This document shows positions 10,805 through 22,188 of a DNA stretch of 64,000 bases, in pieces. A program made the translations under genes and the position numbers. The DNA is taken from contig OW386292.2 of the NCBI GenBank assembly GCA_936432065.2, positions 130,383,639-130,447,638 of the forward strand, given 5' to 3'. The notes under the pieces are model-generated. The model was not told the origin of the DNA. It did not search any database and saw only the letters and a program-made list of their open reading frames with translations. This stretch comes from Rutpela maculata. Its lineage: Eukaryota; Arthropoda; Insecta; Coleoptera; Cerambycidae. Each line of letters starts with the position of its first letter. Positions within the stretch are counted from its first letter, which is position 1.

Positions 10805-11964
10805 AACAGATGAAGCATGTTCATGGAATATGTCGTATTTACTAGACAGTTCAATTTTAAACTATTTTAATCATTTATAGATTTAATAGAAATAAGTTGT
10901 GAATAAATGATCAATATGTAATTTCTTTATTTATTTGCGTTTCTAAGTGAAAATACTTACTTACAAATATTTAAACACGAAGTTATAAATAGGTTGAAAA
11001 CCTATGATAATAGTATAAAATAATGGAAAGCAATTCAATTTCAAATGAAAATAAATAAAACAAGCTTTGAGGTTAGAATACAAAGAAATAATCAAAGAAC
11101 TACGTTCCCAATAATTTTCCAGACACTTGTAAAACGCATGCGCAGAAATAGCCATCCAGAAAATATTTTTTTTTATAATTTTCGGTAGAGAAAATTGATT
11201 ACCACATGTAAAAAACCTACAATCCAGCTCTATTTTTATATCAGTAGTTAGGTTTCAATAGCTAAATATAAAAAATAACGTACCAATCCTTAGATACATT
11301 TTTAAGTAATTTATTTTGACCCTTAAAACACATGTACAGAAGGCATGCTTCAAAGACTGCATGGAATGCAATTCAAATTAACCGCCTCATGCATGACGTC
11401 ACGACTATTGTGGTCCGTTACATACTTTGTAATTTTGAAAATAGATTAAAAAAATCAACAAAATGACAAGTTCAGCATTATGTCAAACCAAGACTACTTT
11501 TAGACAATTCAGAAAGAGTGATTTTGCAAATTTGATTAAAGTTGAAGATTTGTGCAAAATTAAATTATAAACTCCTAACTGCGACCCTGACTACAACATT
11601 ACAAAATACGCCTCTGATATCCTATTCCAACATTCCAACAAGATACGCGATTCTGGAGTTAAATTGTCCAAAGGATATGCCGCCAGTTTCCATTCTGATT
11701 GTTAAGTCTTCTGTGCCATTTTGTTCTGCAATATTTGCATGTTACTAACAATACTAACGTCTTTGCAGAATCATCACTGCACTTAGTACAGGATGACATT
11801 ATTCTAAGTTAACTAAGCAGAAAACTCTTTGAAGAAAATCACATGTTCATAACATAACCTCACTAATATAGAGAAAATCCTTGGACCAAGAAAATCATTA
11901 GTTCCCTATTTTCCACAATACAATAAATGTGCAAAAATAAAACCAATAGGCGTCTGAATTTAAG
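10805..11964. other. Stretch without recognised gene
   Basis: AT-rich with scattered short open frames and no motif I can name. Confidence 0.25.
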
Positions 11965-12099
11965 ATGCCAGCGCCAAAGTGGACAACTCGTGAACTAATT
12001 ATAGGCTTTTTGTTTGTTTATATGGTGAATACTTATATTGGTTTTGTTCTGTTTATTGTTGTTTTTGGCGTTAAAAATAATAACATTAATAATATATGA
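11965..12099 (+). CDS. Candidate 44-residue membrane micro-ORF
   Basis: ATG at 11965 in good context (AAGATGCC) opens 44 codons beginning MPAPKWTTRELIIGFLFVYM and ending VKNNNINNI, stop at 12097-12099. A charged N-terminus is followed by roughly 25 very hydrophobic residues, so a single-pass membrane protein would result. Hydrophobic runs are frequent by chance in T-rich DNA, so the support is weak; against chance stands the charged, Pro/Lys/Arg-containing start. It could be a real small gene, a first exon, or noise. No family recognised. Confidence 0.25.
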   Translation: MPAPKWTTRELIIGFLFVYMVNTYIGFVLFIVVFGVKNNNINNI

Positions 12100-12650
12100 C
12101 CTAAAGGTTTGCATGATTTTGTTGTAAGTGATTTGCAAGATGTTAATGGCATTATTCAGCAAAATTCATATTTTTTTAGGTTATCTAGTTTTTCCCTTGA
12201 AAAGTACAGTTTCTTCGACATAAATGGTGTCTGGCTAGTTAAATATTAATAAACTTAAAAATTTCTCTAAATTTATATACAGTTGTAGCACAGAAGAGGT
12301 CTTCTGTGGTTGTAGTTTAAATCACTTTTTTTTTCAGGAAACATGAGTGACATTTAGGTTAAGCATATTGCAATGTATGGAACATTTGTGAAGCACTAAA
12401 AATGTAAAAATTCTAAGTGTGTGTATGAAGGGGAATATATTTTAAATGCAGGACATATTATTTTGTGTGGTACTATTGACGAAAATTTCGTTTAACTTTC
12501 GTCAATCTTCCCCAAAATATTTTTAGGCCACTCCTGTATCTCTCCAAAGGACCACCTAATAAACAACAAGGATCAATACGACGCAATTTAGTAAAACCAT
12601 TAGTACTTCATAAGTTAACGTTAAGAGGTTCAAGAGGCTCATAAAGTAAG
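12100..12650. other. AT-rich stretch, nothing recognised
   Basis: Only a short hairpin (TTGACGAAAATTTCG / TTTCGTCAA, about 12477-12507) stands out. Confidence 0.25.
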
Positions 12651-14126
12651 ACAATTTATGACCCAAGCGACGGACCTAACGCCCCTCAGACCACCCGGCT
12701 CGAGCGGGGTGCAGAACTAAGAAAGACGCAATATGAAAAACGTAAACACTCATTTGCATCGTTAAGCGTCCTTTCCAATACGACGCCCTCAGCGTCGTCG
12801 TAGAACGACGAAACTTCGTAAGCCTTCAGCAGAAACAACAAAGCGTATCTCACAAAAATCTCAAGTCCCTAGGTCAACTCGAACTATTTATTTGAAAAGC
12901 CGAAAGTGCGGTCACCACTGGCGACAGGTAATCGACGTGCCTCGGCGAACTCATGACTTTCAACAGGTGGAAATCCACAGGTATTATTCACCACACCGTC
13001 CTCCAGCATGAGGGCGCGTGCGGGCCGCAATATCGGTCACCTGAGAAATGTAATCTCAAAAGAAAATCGAGGGGCATTTCCAGGCACCTGAGCGCACTTC
13101 AACATTTAAAAAGTCGCCACGGCCACACCTATGGTCGTGGAACAATCAAACTTGAACATAGGCTAGCAGAACGCCTAAGCTTCAATTAGCGGTCGATGCC
13201 GCGGACATCCGCCAATCGATTCGCGTATAATTAATTAAAACAAACAAGACGACGACACTAAAGTAAAGATAACCACTTATTGAGGGCAGGGGGAGCCAAG
13301 CAACGAAATAATACCATTGGTCGCCAGAAATTAACCCAAGCTTTCGAGACAACAAAACGAGTCGTACCCCAAAAATTCGGGGCAGTCTTCACCCGCATTT
13401 TACATCAGACTTCGCATAGGTTATCTGTACGCGCTCCGCGATTCCAATTTAATTTAGTGCGTTAATTACCGTAATTGTTAAAAAAGATCACTTTATTCGG
13501 GGTAGTGTAGTGAACGCTAAGTTCTCACCCAGCCAAAATTCGCCGCAATCGGCCTGTTCATAGCGCGTAAGTGAGATTTGCATAATCTTCGACGTCGCGA
13601 CGCTTAGTTCTGCACGAACTCAACCAAGTGTGTCATCAGCGTAAAGAAAAAAAAAAAAATAAAAATAAAATAAAATAAGATTCACATATTATTTTGACCA
13701 GTTTAAATTCCTTCTAATTTTTTTCTCTTTATTATCATTCTGTAATTAATTATTCGTTGATTGACAATTTTTTTTTTGTTCATATAATCTGCTAAAATTC
13801 ACAGAGTCAATTATTCTCATATCCGTGCTAAGGTGAGGGCCTAGTCGTATTGGCCACCCTACCTTTTTCTTTTAAATCAGTCCTTGTCCGAGTATAATCG
13901 AAAGGTGGTGAGTGACACAGGTGTCTTCTGGGATTACAGCGCTGGAAAAAGTAGTAAGCAATTTCTTTTTATCGACGTCATACGGCCCAAGCTCAGGCAT
14001 TCGACCCAGAGGTGCGAACTAAGTGCCGGCAGCGAGATAAGAGCGCCGCGACGCTCCAGGCGCTCTGACGTCGTCAGACTCACGCCTGAGCTATCCCTGC
14101 CAAAAATTCCACATAGAAACTTATAA
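12651..14126. other. GC-richer unidentified island
   Basis: Base composition and CpG content rise sharply compared with the flanks (e.g. CGGCTCGAGCGGGG near 12697, CTCCGCGATTCC near 13434, GCGCCGCGACGCTCCAGG near 14041). A 13-base inverted pair (GTGCAGAACTAAG near 12710, complement near 13602) and an A-rich run at 13647-13678 are present. Open frames at 12953-13189, 13280-13465 and 13884-14126 show no domain. The look is that of the untranslated or worn internal part of a GC-richer retroelement or a host CpG-containing exon region; I cannot tell which. Confidence 0.3.
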
Positions 14127-14436
14127 AAAAAAAGTGATGCGGTTTTATCGTTCCTATAAGTTATATTAGTATTATACAGACAGGATTTTATCTGTTTTAT
14201 TAAGTTTTAAATCGGTTATGAAACAGTAATTCCGAATGAGCTATTTGGAATTATCATGTTGCCCTTTCATGAGTACTTATATGAAATATACATCAACAAA
14301 TCTACAGTTTAGTGTCTGCAAATGCACCCTTGCCATTATATCTGTAAACATATGGAATTACAGATACAACTTTAAAGAGATTCTAAACTTTTCTATAAGT
14401 AATATCATAAGAGTTCCAGTCCGTCCATTTATCAAC

Positions 14437-14630
14437 ATGTTTTTATTGTAAATTTCAACATTGTCTTTTTATTAGTATTAATGTGGATATACATGTCAAC
14501 AAATGTACAGTTTCAATTGTATATTTTACAGATGTATTTTTATTGTAAACTTCCATTTTGCTTTTTTATTAGTATTAATTTGGATATGCATGCCGACAAA
14601 TGTACAGTTTAAATTGCATATTTCAAATAG
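14437..14630. repeat. Tandem duplication, two units of about 95 bp
   Basis: ATGTTTTTATTGTAAATTTC at 14437 recurs with divergence at 14532 (ATGTATTTTTATTGTAAACT). Both units contain TTTTTATTAGTATTAAT and ACAAATGTACAGTTT. A still older copy of the latter motif lies near 14295. Confidence 0.6.
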
Positions 14631-14796
14631 AAATACTAATATTGTGGTAAACACAAAATACTGCAAAGTCCTTATTTCCTCGGGTGTTCTTGTTCTAGCC
14701 TAGAAGCAATGAATGAGTTAGCAGTGAAAGAGACTGCTTTACTTTTAATTTTAACAAACACACGTCAGTTCCTTAGGTCACATTAGATTAGATATG

Positions 14797-15191
14797 AATT
14801 AACAGATCAAACGACTTACCTGTAAGGAAATTTGATCCTAATTATACGAACAGTCCTGTCCGAAATTATTACCACTTGTAGTAGTGCTAACTTCTACCAA
14901 TACCGTACAACGTTTAAAGAATTTTTCTTCGCCCGTAGTTATCCTGTCCCTGCGCCGGCCCTGTTGTGTCTTACTCGACGCGCCACCTATCGTGTTCATA
15001 TCACATCCTCACTGTAGTTTAAAGAATCCTGTATCTGTAGATCGTTTTTATATCACAATGGGGGTTTCGTTATACGTAATACATACGTATACATTTTTGG
15101 GCACTTGGGAGGGGTGTAATAATTTCGGACAGGACTGTTCGTATAATTAGGATCAAATTTCCTTACAGGTAAGTCGTTTGATCTGTTAATT
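14797..15191. mobile_element. Small DIRS-derived inverted-repeat unit
   Basis: Arms at 14797-14873 and 15113-15191 are almost perfect inverted repeats (AATTAACAGATCAAACGACT and its complement). The core 14840-15149 starts TAATTATACGAACAGTCCTG and ends with its complement, a variant of the terminal repeat of the adjacent 4.4 kb DIRS-like element. Bases about 14866-15016 are nearly identical, in inverse orientation, to about 19379-19530 inside the right end of that element. It is best read as a shortened, non-autonomous relative lying end to end with the full element. Confidence 0.65.
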
Positions 15192-15229
15192 ATACTTCAC
15201 AGTCCTGTCCTCATTATTACCACTTGTAG
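15187..15229. repeat. Left inverted terminal repeat of the DIRS-like element
   Basis: 43 bases identical, in inverse orientation, to 19517-19559. Confidence 0.85.
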
Positions 15230-15569
15230 ATGTTTAGAGAAAAAATAAACGATCTATAGAGCTGGAGGGTTGTTTTGAAAAAATACGTTTTATAAATGTA
15301 TTTCTATCGTAGATATAAAACACGTTTTTCGTTTTACAGGAATTGATAACACTTGTTATCGCAGTTACTTAACTGTAAACTTACTTGGAAAATAAGAATA
15401 CAAAAGTTTATACTAGAAACAAGACTTGAGAAAGTCTGCAAGCAGTCTTATCATTTAAGGCTGAACAAAATGATACTGATAGTAAAAATAAAAAACTTCG
15501 TATAACTACTCGGCTTGAGGTAGCCGAGTCTTTTAAAATCCCCTGAGGAAATGAGTTTGTATCGACATA

Positions 15570-16030
15570 TTGGTAGGCTTATTATAAAAAATCTAAAAAA
15601 GTGCTGAATTTACTTGACCACCCAGACCTTTTGCGGGCTGCGCTGAGGTTGCAGCGTGTCTAGTAGTACAGCTTGAATATATACCAACCCTTGAATACGT
15701 ATCAACACCACTTTTGAAAAAGTACCTTTTTGACCTAGCTGCTTATTGATTGCACTGCTGCTGGGTTATGGAGGCTTCTTATAGGTAAGAATTAATGTGT
15801 CATTATCAGTAGTTCTGAAATCTTTTGTCTTTTCTATGTGGGCAGTAAGTAAACTCGCAAGGCACAAATTTGTCCTTTCATTGAAGGGTATAATGATTAG
15901 CGGTTGGTATCTTCCTTTTCCAGTAGTCTTAACTCTATCAGGGACATATATTTCAAACCTGTCCTCGAACTTTTTTATATGTTTAAATTTTATTTTGAAA
16001 AGGTTTGTAACTGGTGAGCTGAAATAATTG
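15570..16030 (-). pseudogene. Tyrosine recombinase remnant (DIRS)
   Basis: Reading the minus strand from about 16027, an open segment gives FEIYVPDRVKTTGKGRYQPL and PFNERTNLCLASLL, the core-binding to catalytic transition of DIRS recombinases, and continues to a stop near 15776. In another frame near 15640-15670 the catalytic box reads YTRHAATSA followed by GGQVNSALF, resembling the (S)TRHA(A/S)TSA motif that carries the catalytic Arg and His. Frame changes separate these pieces. The enzyme would recombine the circular cDNA into the genome in an active element; this copy cannot. Confidence 0.6.
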
Positions 16031-16529
16031 CTAGCAGTGTGTCACCGACTTACGACTCGTATTTTCAGAAAACAATTTGTATGTGGGCTTTCTCCAAATA
16101 TATCGGGACAAGATTAGCTTCTTGAGGTTTTATATTATAGATTCCTTTGAGGAATCTATTAATTCTTCGTTTTTATTGGCGATCGGAAAACTGAGGTATA
16201 AGAGCCGATTTGCAGCTGTTAATTGCTTAATAAGACTTACCCTTTAAATTTAATGCGTTCAAGAATTGTATAAAATGTTCTGAATTATAAGCGAATGGGT
16301 TAACTTATTGCTTGTTTTTACAAAATTCCCACCATCTTGTGTAGGAGAATTCATACTATTTAAGAGTCCCGCAGATATAGAGGCAATTATTGCATGAATT
16401 CCAGCTTCCGGGAAGTTCAGTTTTAAACAAGACTGTCAGATAAAAGACCTGTCTTCAGTGAAATATTCCTCCACATTGGCTGTGATGTTCTGAAAGGTGT
16501 CTGATTTGGGTTGACTTTTTCTACCAGTT

Positions 16530-16771
16530 TTAAAATAAGGGAAACGAAGGTTGGCTTTCCCATTTAGGTATTACCACTGCCCCCCTAGCTTTCTCTTCAA
16601 TAATAATCTTGTTGAGAACTTTGGGAACCATGGAGAATGGAGGAAAAGAACAAGAAAAAATATCTTGGCCCAAGAAATAGTAAAACCTGTACATATTGAG
16701 TATGGATCTGGTTGCCATGAGACATATAATTTACATTTTGTATTTGGGTGAATTACAAATATATCTCGCAT
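16530..16771 (-). pseudogene. DIRS RNase H/C-terminal Pol remnant
   Basis: Overlapping frames read LYVSWQPDPYSICTGFTISW and then, one base off, FPPFSMVPKVLNKIIIEEKA and VVIPKWESQPSFPLF. The SWQPDP, PFSMVPKVLNKI and P-W-xxQPxFP landmarks are typical of the region between RNase H and recombinase in DIRS-type polyproteins. The switch of frame around 16650-16690 shows a single-base indel. Confidence 0.55.
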
Positions 16772-17367
16772 GCCAAATTTCTTACAAATAATATTGAAGT
16801 GAGAGGTAGAGATCTCATACTAAGTATCTACAGAGGGACTCCTTGATTCTGTATCTGTTTCTATATTGAGTTTTAAGTTTATGTAAGAAGCATAGTCTTT
16901 TTATTCCTTTTTGTTCACAATATTGCCAGATGTTTCTTGCTTTTGTATTTAGATTTTCAATTTTTACTCCTTGTTTATGTGAAAAAATGGCCGTTATGCT
17001 GACTACCCTCAGAAAGAATATCGCAGTTTCACATGTTTTTTGTGAATGCTTTAAGACCATTTTCAGCAGCCAAAAATTCTAAATAGTTCATATGGTATGC
17101 TGCTTCTTGCGGAGGCCAGTGCTAGATTACCCTATATGCCAATTACGCACATGCGTAAAGTGGCAGATATTTAGGGGCGGTAGATATTGACTTTCAGCCT
17201 ACCATTAATGACTTTGTCGCATGAAAATCATGGCGAAAACTGTTTTAATACATATTATATTTACAATTACCTAATTATTTCTTATTTATTTGCTTTTATC
17301 ATGTTTGGAAATGATTATTTAGGTATTAAACAAGTCACAATAAGTTACACTTTTTTTTTTCTTTTTT

Positions 17368-17607
17368 TTATATATTCAATATGAAATTAGCAACTTTCTT
17401 ATTATTATTAGAGGCGGCAATTTTAGGTTTGCGTAAATAAAGCGGCAAATACTTTAGTTCATCACTGATGACGGAGGCCAAAAAACCATGAATAATCTTG
17501 TCTCCACAGGAAGCACCCCAAGCTGTTGTAAAAACATTGGTATAGATAATAAGTTGATGATGTAAAGATCTCATAGAACTGTTTGCATTTGGTATGTGAC
17601 TGACCAC
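17368..17607 (-). pseudogene. RNase H remnant of the DIRS-like element
   Basis: The minus strand reads IPNANSSMRSLHHQLIIYTN then VFTTAWGASCGDKIIHGFLA. This matches the start of a retroelement RNase H (usual form xYTDAS-TGWGA), but the first catalytic Asp is Asn here (YTNVF). The continuation LKYLPLYLRKPKIAASNNNK corresponds to the following helix. Confidence 0.6.
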
Positions 17608-17649
17608 CGTAGTGGGTCTTTCTTAACCTGTTGTTTGATAATCATTATT

Positions 17650-18420
17650 CCCTTGTAATTTCCCTTCCTTTTAAGACCTAACATTTTTTACCTTTCTAAT
17701 ATTTTTGTATACAACCAGCTATAGGGTACACCTGGGCATATAGCTATTAATGTACTAATTACTTCAGCCAGGTTTCGAATTTTACAACTAGAACATTTCA
17801 AAAAATTATTCAGTAATTTTAAAATTTTGACGCATTTCTCTCTCGGCACTGATATTGTTATATCTACCGAATTATATTCGAAGCCTAGAAATTGTCATGT
17901 GCATGTCTTTTAGTGTTAATACTCTCTTTTCCTTATTGATTGCGAAACCAAGTGTGGATAACTGACTAAGTATTGCCTCAGTATTTTACACCCTTTCACG
18001 TCACTGGCTGTGAGGAGGGAATTCTGTGAGATTAGCTTTAAAAACTGTACGATAATCTTCAATTTTAAAATGAGGTGGATTAGCGAACTTGTTTAGGTTT
18101 TTAAATTTAGAATAAACCTGTAATCACCCTTGGTTTTTGTTTAAAAGAATACGAGGAAAGAAATTCCCCCTTTCTGTGAACACAACTTGGCCCCAATATT
18201 TAATAGGTGACCGATGCTTTTTTCAAAATTTGATATATCATTGCCCAGATTCACTTTCGGCAAACAATTTTGGTTTGGGATGGATGTAAAAGTTTATTTT
18301 TATACCTTTTATCATATATAGGATAATTGAATTATCTGTTAGTATTTGCCATTCGTTAAGTGATTTAAGTCGACTAGCATATTTGTCTGTTCCCTCTAAT
18401 AATAATGATGTCTTCTTCTT
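17650..18420 (-). pseudogene. Reverse transcriptase remnant of the DIRS-like element
   Basis: Across shifting frames the minus strand shows RLKSLNEWQILTDNSIILYM, VCSQKGGISFL-like fingers text, NSLLTASDVKG, then EAILSQLSTLGFAINKEKRV, and DMTISVPREKC with IRNLAEVIGTLIAICPG-like text ending LYTKILERKKMLGLKRKG. These are recognisable DIRS reverse transcriptase and thumb/connection landmarks. The palm segment that should carry the YxDD box is missing between SDVKG (about 17990-18030) and the LSQ segment (about 17925-17980), so an internal deletion has removed the catalytic centre. Confidence 0.55.
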
Positions 18421-18636
18421 GTGTCGGTACTTGAGTCTGCGTTCTGGTTTCTACGATCCCCTTCCCCCTTCTTTGTGTTTCTTTCTAATGTTGGGATTAC
18501 TGTGCGGTGCCATTACAAACCTAATATGTATTGACATTGCTTAATGTAAGTCAAATAATAATGCGCCTGTTTAAATTATTTCTGCCCAACGAGCTGAAAT
18601 GTGAGGAGTTCTTAAGGCATATTACCTAGTGGGTCT

Positions 18637-19340
18637 TCACCCAAAAATTATATTGTCATTAACCTGCTCGATAATATGTTGTTCGATAAGCACTACGTCC
18701 TCATTTGATAAGTCACTGGTTCTTGAGTCAGTCAAGACTAGAAACCGAGTCAGAACCTGAATTAAGGGATTATCTGTGGTGCAGAACTCGTTATTTAAAG
18801 AAGGGAAAATAGTGCTTCGTGTGATAACACTAATTATTATCAATGGCCGAACAGCTTCAGGCTTTCCCTGAAAAATGCAACACATTTGTCATCTATGGAT
18901 TTCTGAAGGATAATGATTTCTATAATTGTTTCATACTATGCCAGCAGTATATTATATTAGTTTAGGGAGTGATTGCTCATATATCTCCCTTAAAAATCGC
19001 CCCTGGATTCCTTGGTGAACAAAGTATTGGTACTTCACGTGATCAGACCACTTTGTATAATTATTATTATGATTTACCATTGCAATAAAATCGACTAACT
19101 AGAACTATTTCCATGTGAAAAGTTTAGGTACTTCATGTGATCATACCACTTTTCAAGTTCTCTTAAACTAGTCCGTGTTCGCCATTTTGCGGAAGCTAAA
19201 AGACCTAAAAATTCAATGAGATACTTGCTTGACGAAGTCAACTCCATTTTCTTTTGTAACTTCTTAATTTCCTTTAACATTTTCGTATTTTTCTTTCATT
19301 TTCTGGTCGATTTCTCGACTTTTTTGGAAGTTTTTTCCAT
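18637..19340 (-). pseudogene. Putative Gag-like N-terminal region of the DIRS-like element
   Basis: Two minus-strand open pieces lie between the right terminal repeat and the reverse transcriptase. The upstream one (19340 down to 19095) is Lys/Glu-rich with coiled-coil spacing (MLKEIKKLQKKMELTSSSKY). The downstream one (18885-18637) contains EAVRPLIIISVITRS and DVVLIEQHIIEQVND. Position matches the DIRS gag, which has no fixed signature; assignment is by place only. Confidence 0.35.
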
Positions 19341-19516
19341 TGTGTTATATAATTCGTTGTTTACGGAATGGTACAAATTAACAAAGTGAGGATGTGATAT
19401 GAACACGATAGGTGGCGCGTCGAGTAAGACACAACAGGGCCGGCGCAGGGACAGGATAACTACGGGCGAAGAAAAATTCTTTAAACGTTGTACGGTATTG
19501 GTAGAAGTTAGCACTA

Positions 19517-19559
19517 CTACAAGTGGTAATAATGAGGACAGGACTGTGAAGTATAATTA
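19517..19559. repeat. Right inverted terminal repeat of the DIRS-like element
   Basis: Inverse of 15187-15229, 43 of 43 bases. Confidence 0.85.
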
Positions 19560-19564
19560 GCGAC

Positions 19565-20427
19565 ACCCATTCAAACAAATGAAAACACATTTAATATATT
19601 ACTGAAAAAAAAACATTAATACTCATAGAAACTGATCTCATAAATCCCTATTCAAACATTATAATTGTGAATCTTCAATTGCAAATCAAAACTGTTCTAA
19701 CCTAATGCAGCTCGTTTCTTATAGAAACTCTTGCCATTTAATCACGGAAAGTCGCACGTTTTAAATTAGATACTGTTCTCATAAATTCTCATTGAGATAG
19801 TATAAGTAAATGTGTGGATTTATAAATAGATACTGTTTAAAATATTTGGTTGCTTTATTCTGATATAATTTTCATATTTAAATTAGATCCGAATCTGTAC
19901 TGATAAAGACTTATATAATTTACTACAGGAACAACAAATAGATACTCGTAGAAACTGCTCTCATCAATCCTCTTGAAGGAATACTAAATGTGTACTTGGA
20001 ATTTCCGACCATATCATAACAAGTAGTTAACAATTTGTTACTGATTAAACCTCATCATAACTATATTCGGAAAACAGCATAAATACTTTTAGAAATCGAT
20101 CGCATATAACCCCTTCGAAGCGATTAAACTTGTATTTGTAATTGCAGTTGAAAACTGACCTTTCTTTTTACCCATTCAAACAAATGAAAACACATTTAAT
20201 ATATTACTGAAAAAAAAACATTAATACTCATAGAAACTGATCTCATAAATCCCTATTCAAACATTATAATTTGTAATCTTCAATTGCAAATCAAAACTGT
20301 TCTAACCTAATGCAGCTCGTTTCTTAAAGAAACACTTGTCTTTTAATCACGGAAAGCCGCACGAATTACATTAGATACTGTGCTCATAAATTCTCATTGA
20401 TGTGGTATAAGTAAATGTTTGGATTTA
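19565..20427. repeat. Tandem repeat of 605-bp period next to the DIRS-like element
   Basis: Bases 19565-19822 recur at 20170-20427 with only a few changes (both start ACCCATTCAAACAAATGAAA). Inside each period, looser sub-repeats share the form ACTCATAGAAACTGATCTCA / CTCGTAGAAACTGCTCTCAT / CTTTTAGAAATCGATCGCAT at roughly 130-base spacing. No coding function is seen. Confidence 0.7.
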
Positions 20428-22140
20428 CAGATGGATATGGCTTGACTCATTTTGCTGGTCAATTCGGATATAAACTGATAACAATTTCAACAGCAACTTT
20501 ACCTAACTCTTATAGAAACTTATTGACCATATAGGTTCTCATAGATACTTATTAATTTTTGATAATTTTCAATACGGATTGATGAGATTTTTTGACAGGG
20601 ATACTTACCTATATCAGTTCTATAATCTAGTACTTTATTCTCTCTTTTATTTACCTGTTAATACACACATTGATCAAAACTTGTTTAACAACTCCAGAAG
20701 GAGTCTTCATCGTAACTTTAGTACTCTATATATTCAAATACACCTTTACAGTCTCATTTACTATTATCAATAGTTCACTAGCTCGCTACGGACTCTTAGG
20801 GAAACCTCTGGTCGGCCACAGGGCCCAAAGTACTATAAAGAGTTCAGACTATTATCAATACATAAATTAGATTAGGATTCGCACAGATAGTTAATTAGTT
20901 GTTCCGTTCTCGGACAACACCACACCTGGGGGGCCACGCACACCCCAGTTTTAATTAGGTTAGGTCCATTTTAGTATATTTTCTTCCGAGTTACCTGGTC
21001 ACAACAGGTGAGCGTGCCCGTATCAACCTGCGGTAAACGCAGCTCTGTTCCGGGGGGAGAAAATCAGTAATTAGGAAACGTAATCTATTTTATGCATCTT
21101 AGGACCTTCAGACGAGAATTTTGCTATTTCATTATACTTACATTACTTTTATATTACATTTACTCTCGATTTTAATCTCATTTAATCAATTATAACTTGA
21201 GTGTTAACTAATGTTTTTAACTTAAGCTAGGGAACCTTGTCCAGTGGCAACCGTATAGTATGCAACAGGGTAATCTAACCTTGTGCAAATAATCCATTCA
21301 ATATTCAAATTTTGCAAAAGGTAAAGAAACTATCTGTTCCGTATTATTGTCTTCTTTACGTTTTGTTATTCTCATTCCATTCTTTGACACGCCGGCGTCT
21401 TCTTAGAGAGGACGGCAAGTGTCACAAAGTCTACTATTGTCTGCCTTCCTCAGGTTAATACCCATAGTTCGGGAGCTCTGTATGGACGCTTACGCTTGCC
21501 ACAGGGTCGAGGAAGTACAACGATAGACCGGGAGCTTGTTCATCATCATCTGTAATTTTACAAGTATTATTAAAAAGTCAACGAAAATATTGACTTGCCT
21601 TTTGACAGTGTTTCTGTACATGCTTGTCTGTCTATCACAGTTACTAGTTACGCTCTTAATAAATCGAAGGAGATTACTCTATTCTAACTGAACTCTACTG
21701 TTTAATTCCATCAACCACATCTAGAAAAGCCCAGCTACTAGCTGAATAAGTGTACTTAGGTAACCCGGGTAGTGCGCATTCGTACACACGACGGCACAGG
21801 TGAGAAGTAGGGTGCATTAGATCGAAAGTCAAAGGAGGACTGTCAATTATTCGTTACTCTTTTCTTATAATTATTTTTTTTATTATTTTTTTTTTGTTGT
21901 ACTTAAACCTCAGTAGGAAACTAATTAAAGTTTTTTTATTACCTTGCTTCATCAGAGACATTACATTAAATAACGTAGCCCCATTCAGGTTCAACCCTTG
22001 CAATCATTAATCACATTTACTTTTTTTGTTTTTTGTTTTTTTTTATTATTTTTTTTTTTGAATTATTTTTTTGTTATTATTTTGGCTTTAATTTCAGTTA
22101 TTTTTTTCTTTTAATCGCTTTTTTTTTTACTCTTATAAAA
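20428..22140. other. Unassigned region with a GC-richer core
   Basis: Low-complexity T-runs (21870-22140) follow a GC-richer piece (about 20900-21560) that contains CACACCTGGGGGGCCACG and GCGGTAAACGCAGCTCTG. An inverted pair TTTGACAC / GTGTCACAAAG flanks CGCCGGCG (21380-21430). No domain is recognised; it resembles worn internal text of a retroelement. Confidence 0.25.
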
Positions 22141-22188
22141 TCGGGATGTTGCCAGACAGCCTCCTCGCACGTTAGTTAGTTACGCATA

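Larger units (their letters stand above)
15187..19559 (-). mobile_element. Degenerate DIRS-like tyrosine-recombinase retrotransposon
   Basis: Perfect 43-bp inverted terminal repeats bound the element (TAATTATACTTCACAGTCCT at 15187 and the complement ending at 19559). Between them, the minus strand carries, in order, a coiled N-terminal Gag-like stretch, a reverse transcriptase remnant, an RNase H remnant and a tyrosine-recombinase remnant. This is the order and the inverted-repeat architecture of DIRS elements, which lack a DDE integrase and an aspartic protease. All reading frames are broken by stops and shifts, so it is dead. No target duplication is seen, as expected for tyrosine-recombinase integration. 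Confidence 0.75.

Noticed and set aside
14884..15150. Open frame shared with the minus strand at 19514-19296
   Set aside because: The shared translation comes from a shared terminal repeat of the DIRS-like family, not from a conserved protein.
16551..16771. Plus- and minus-strand overlapping open frames
   Set aside because: Only the minus-strand readings carry DIRS motifs; the plus-strand one is a shadow.
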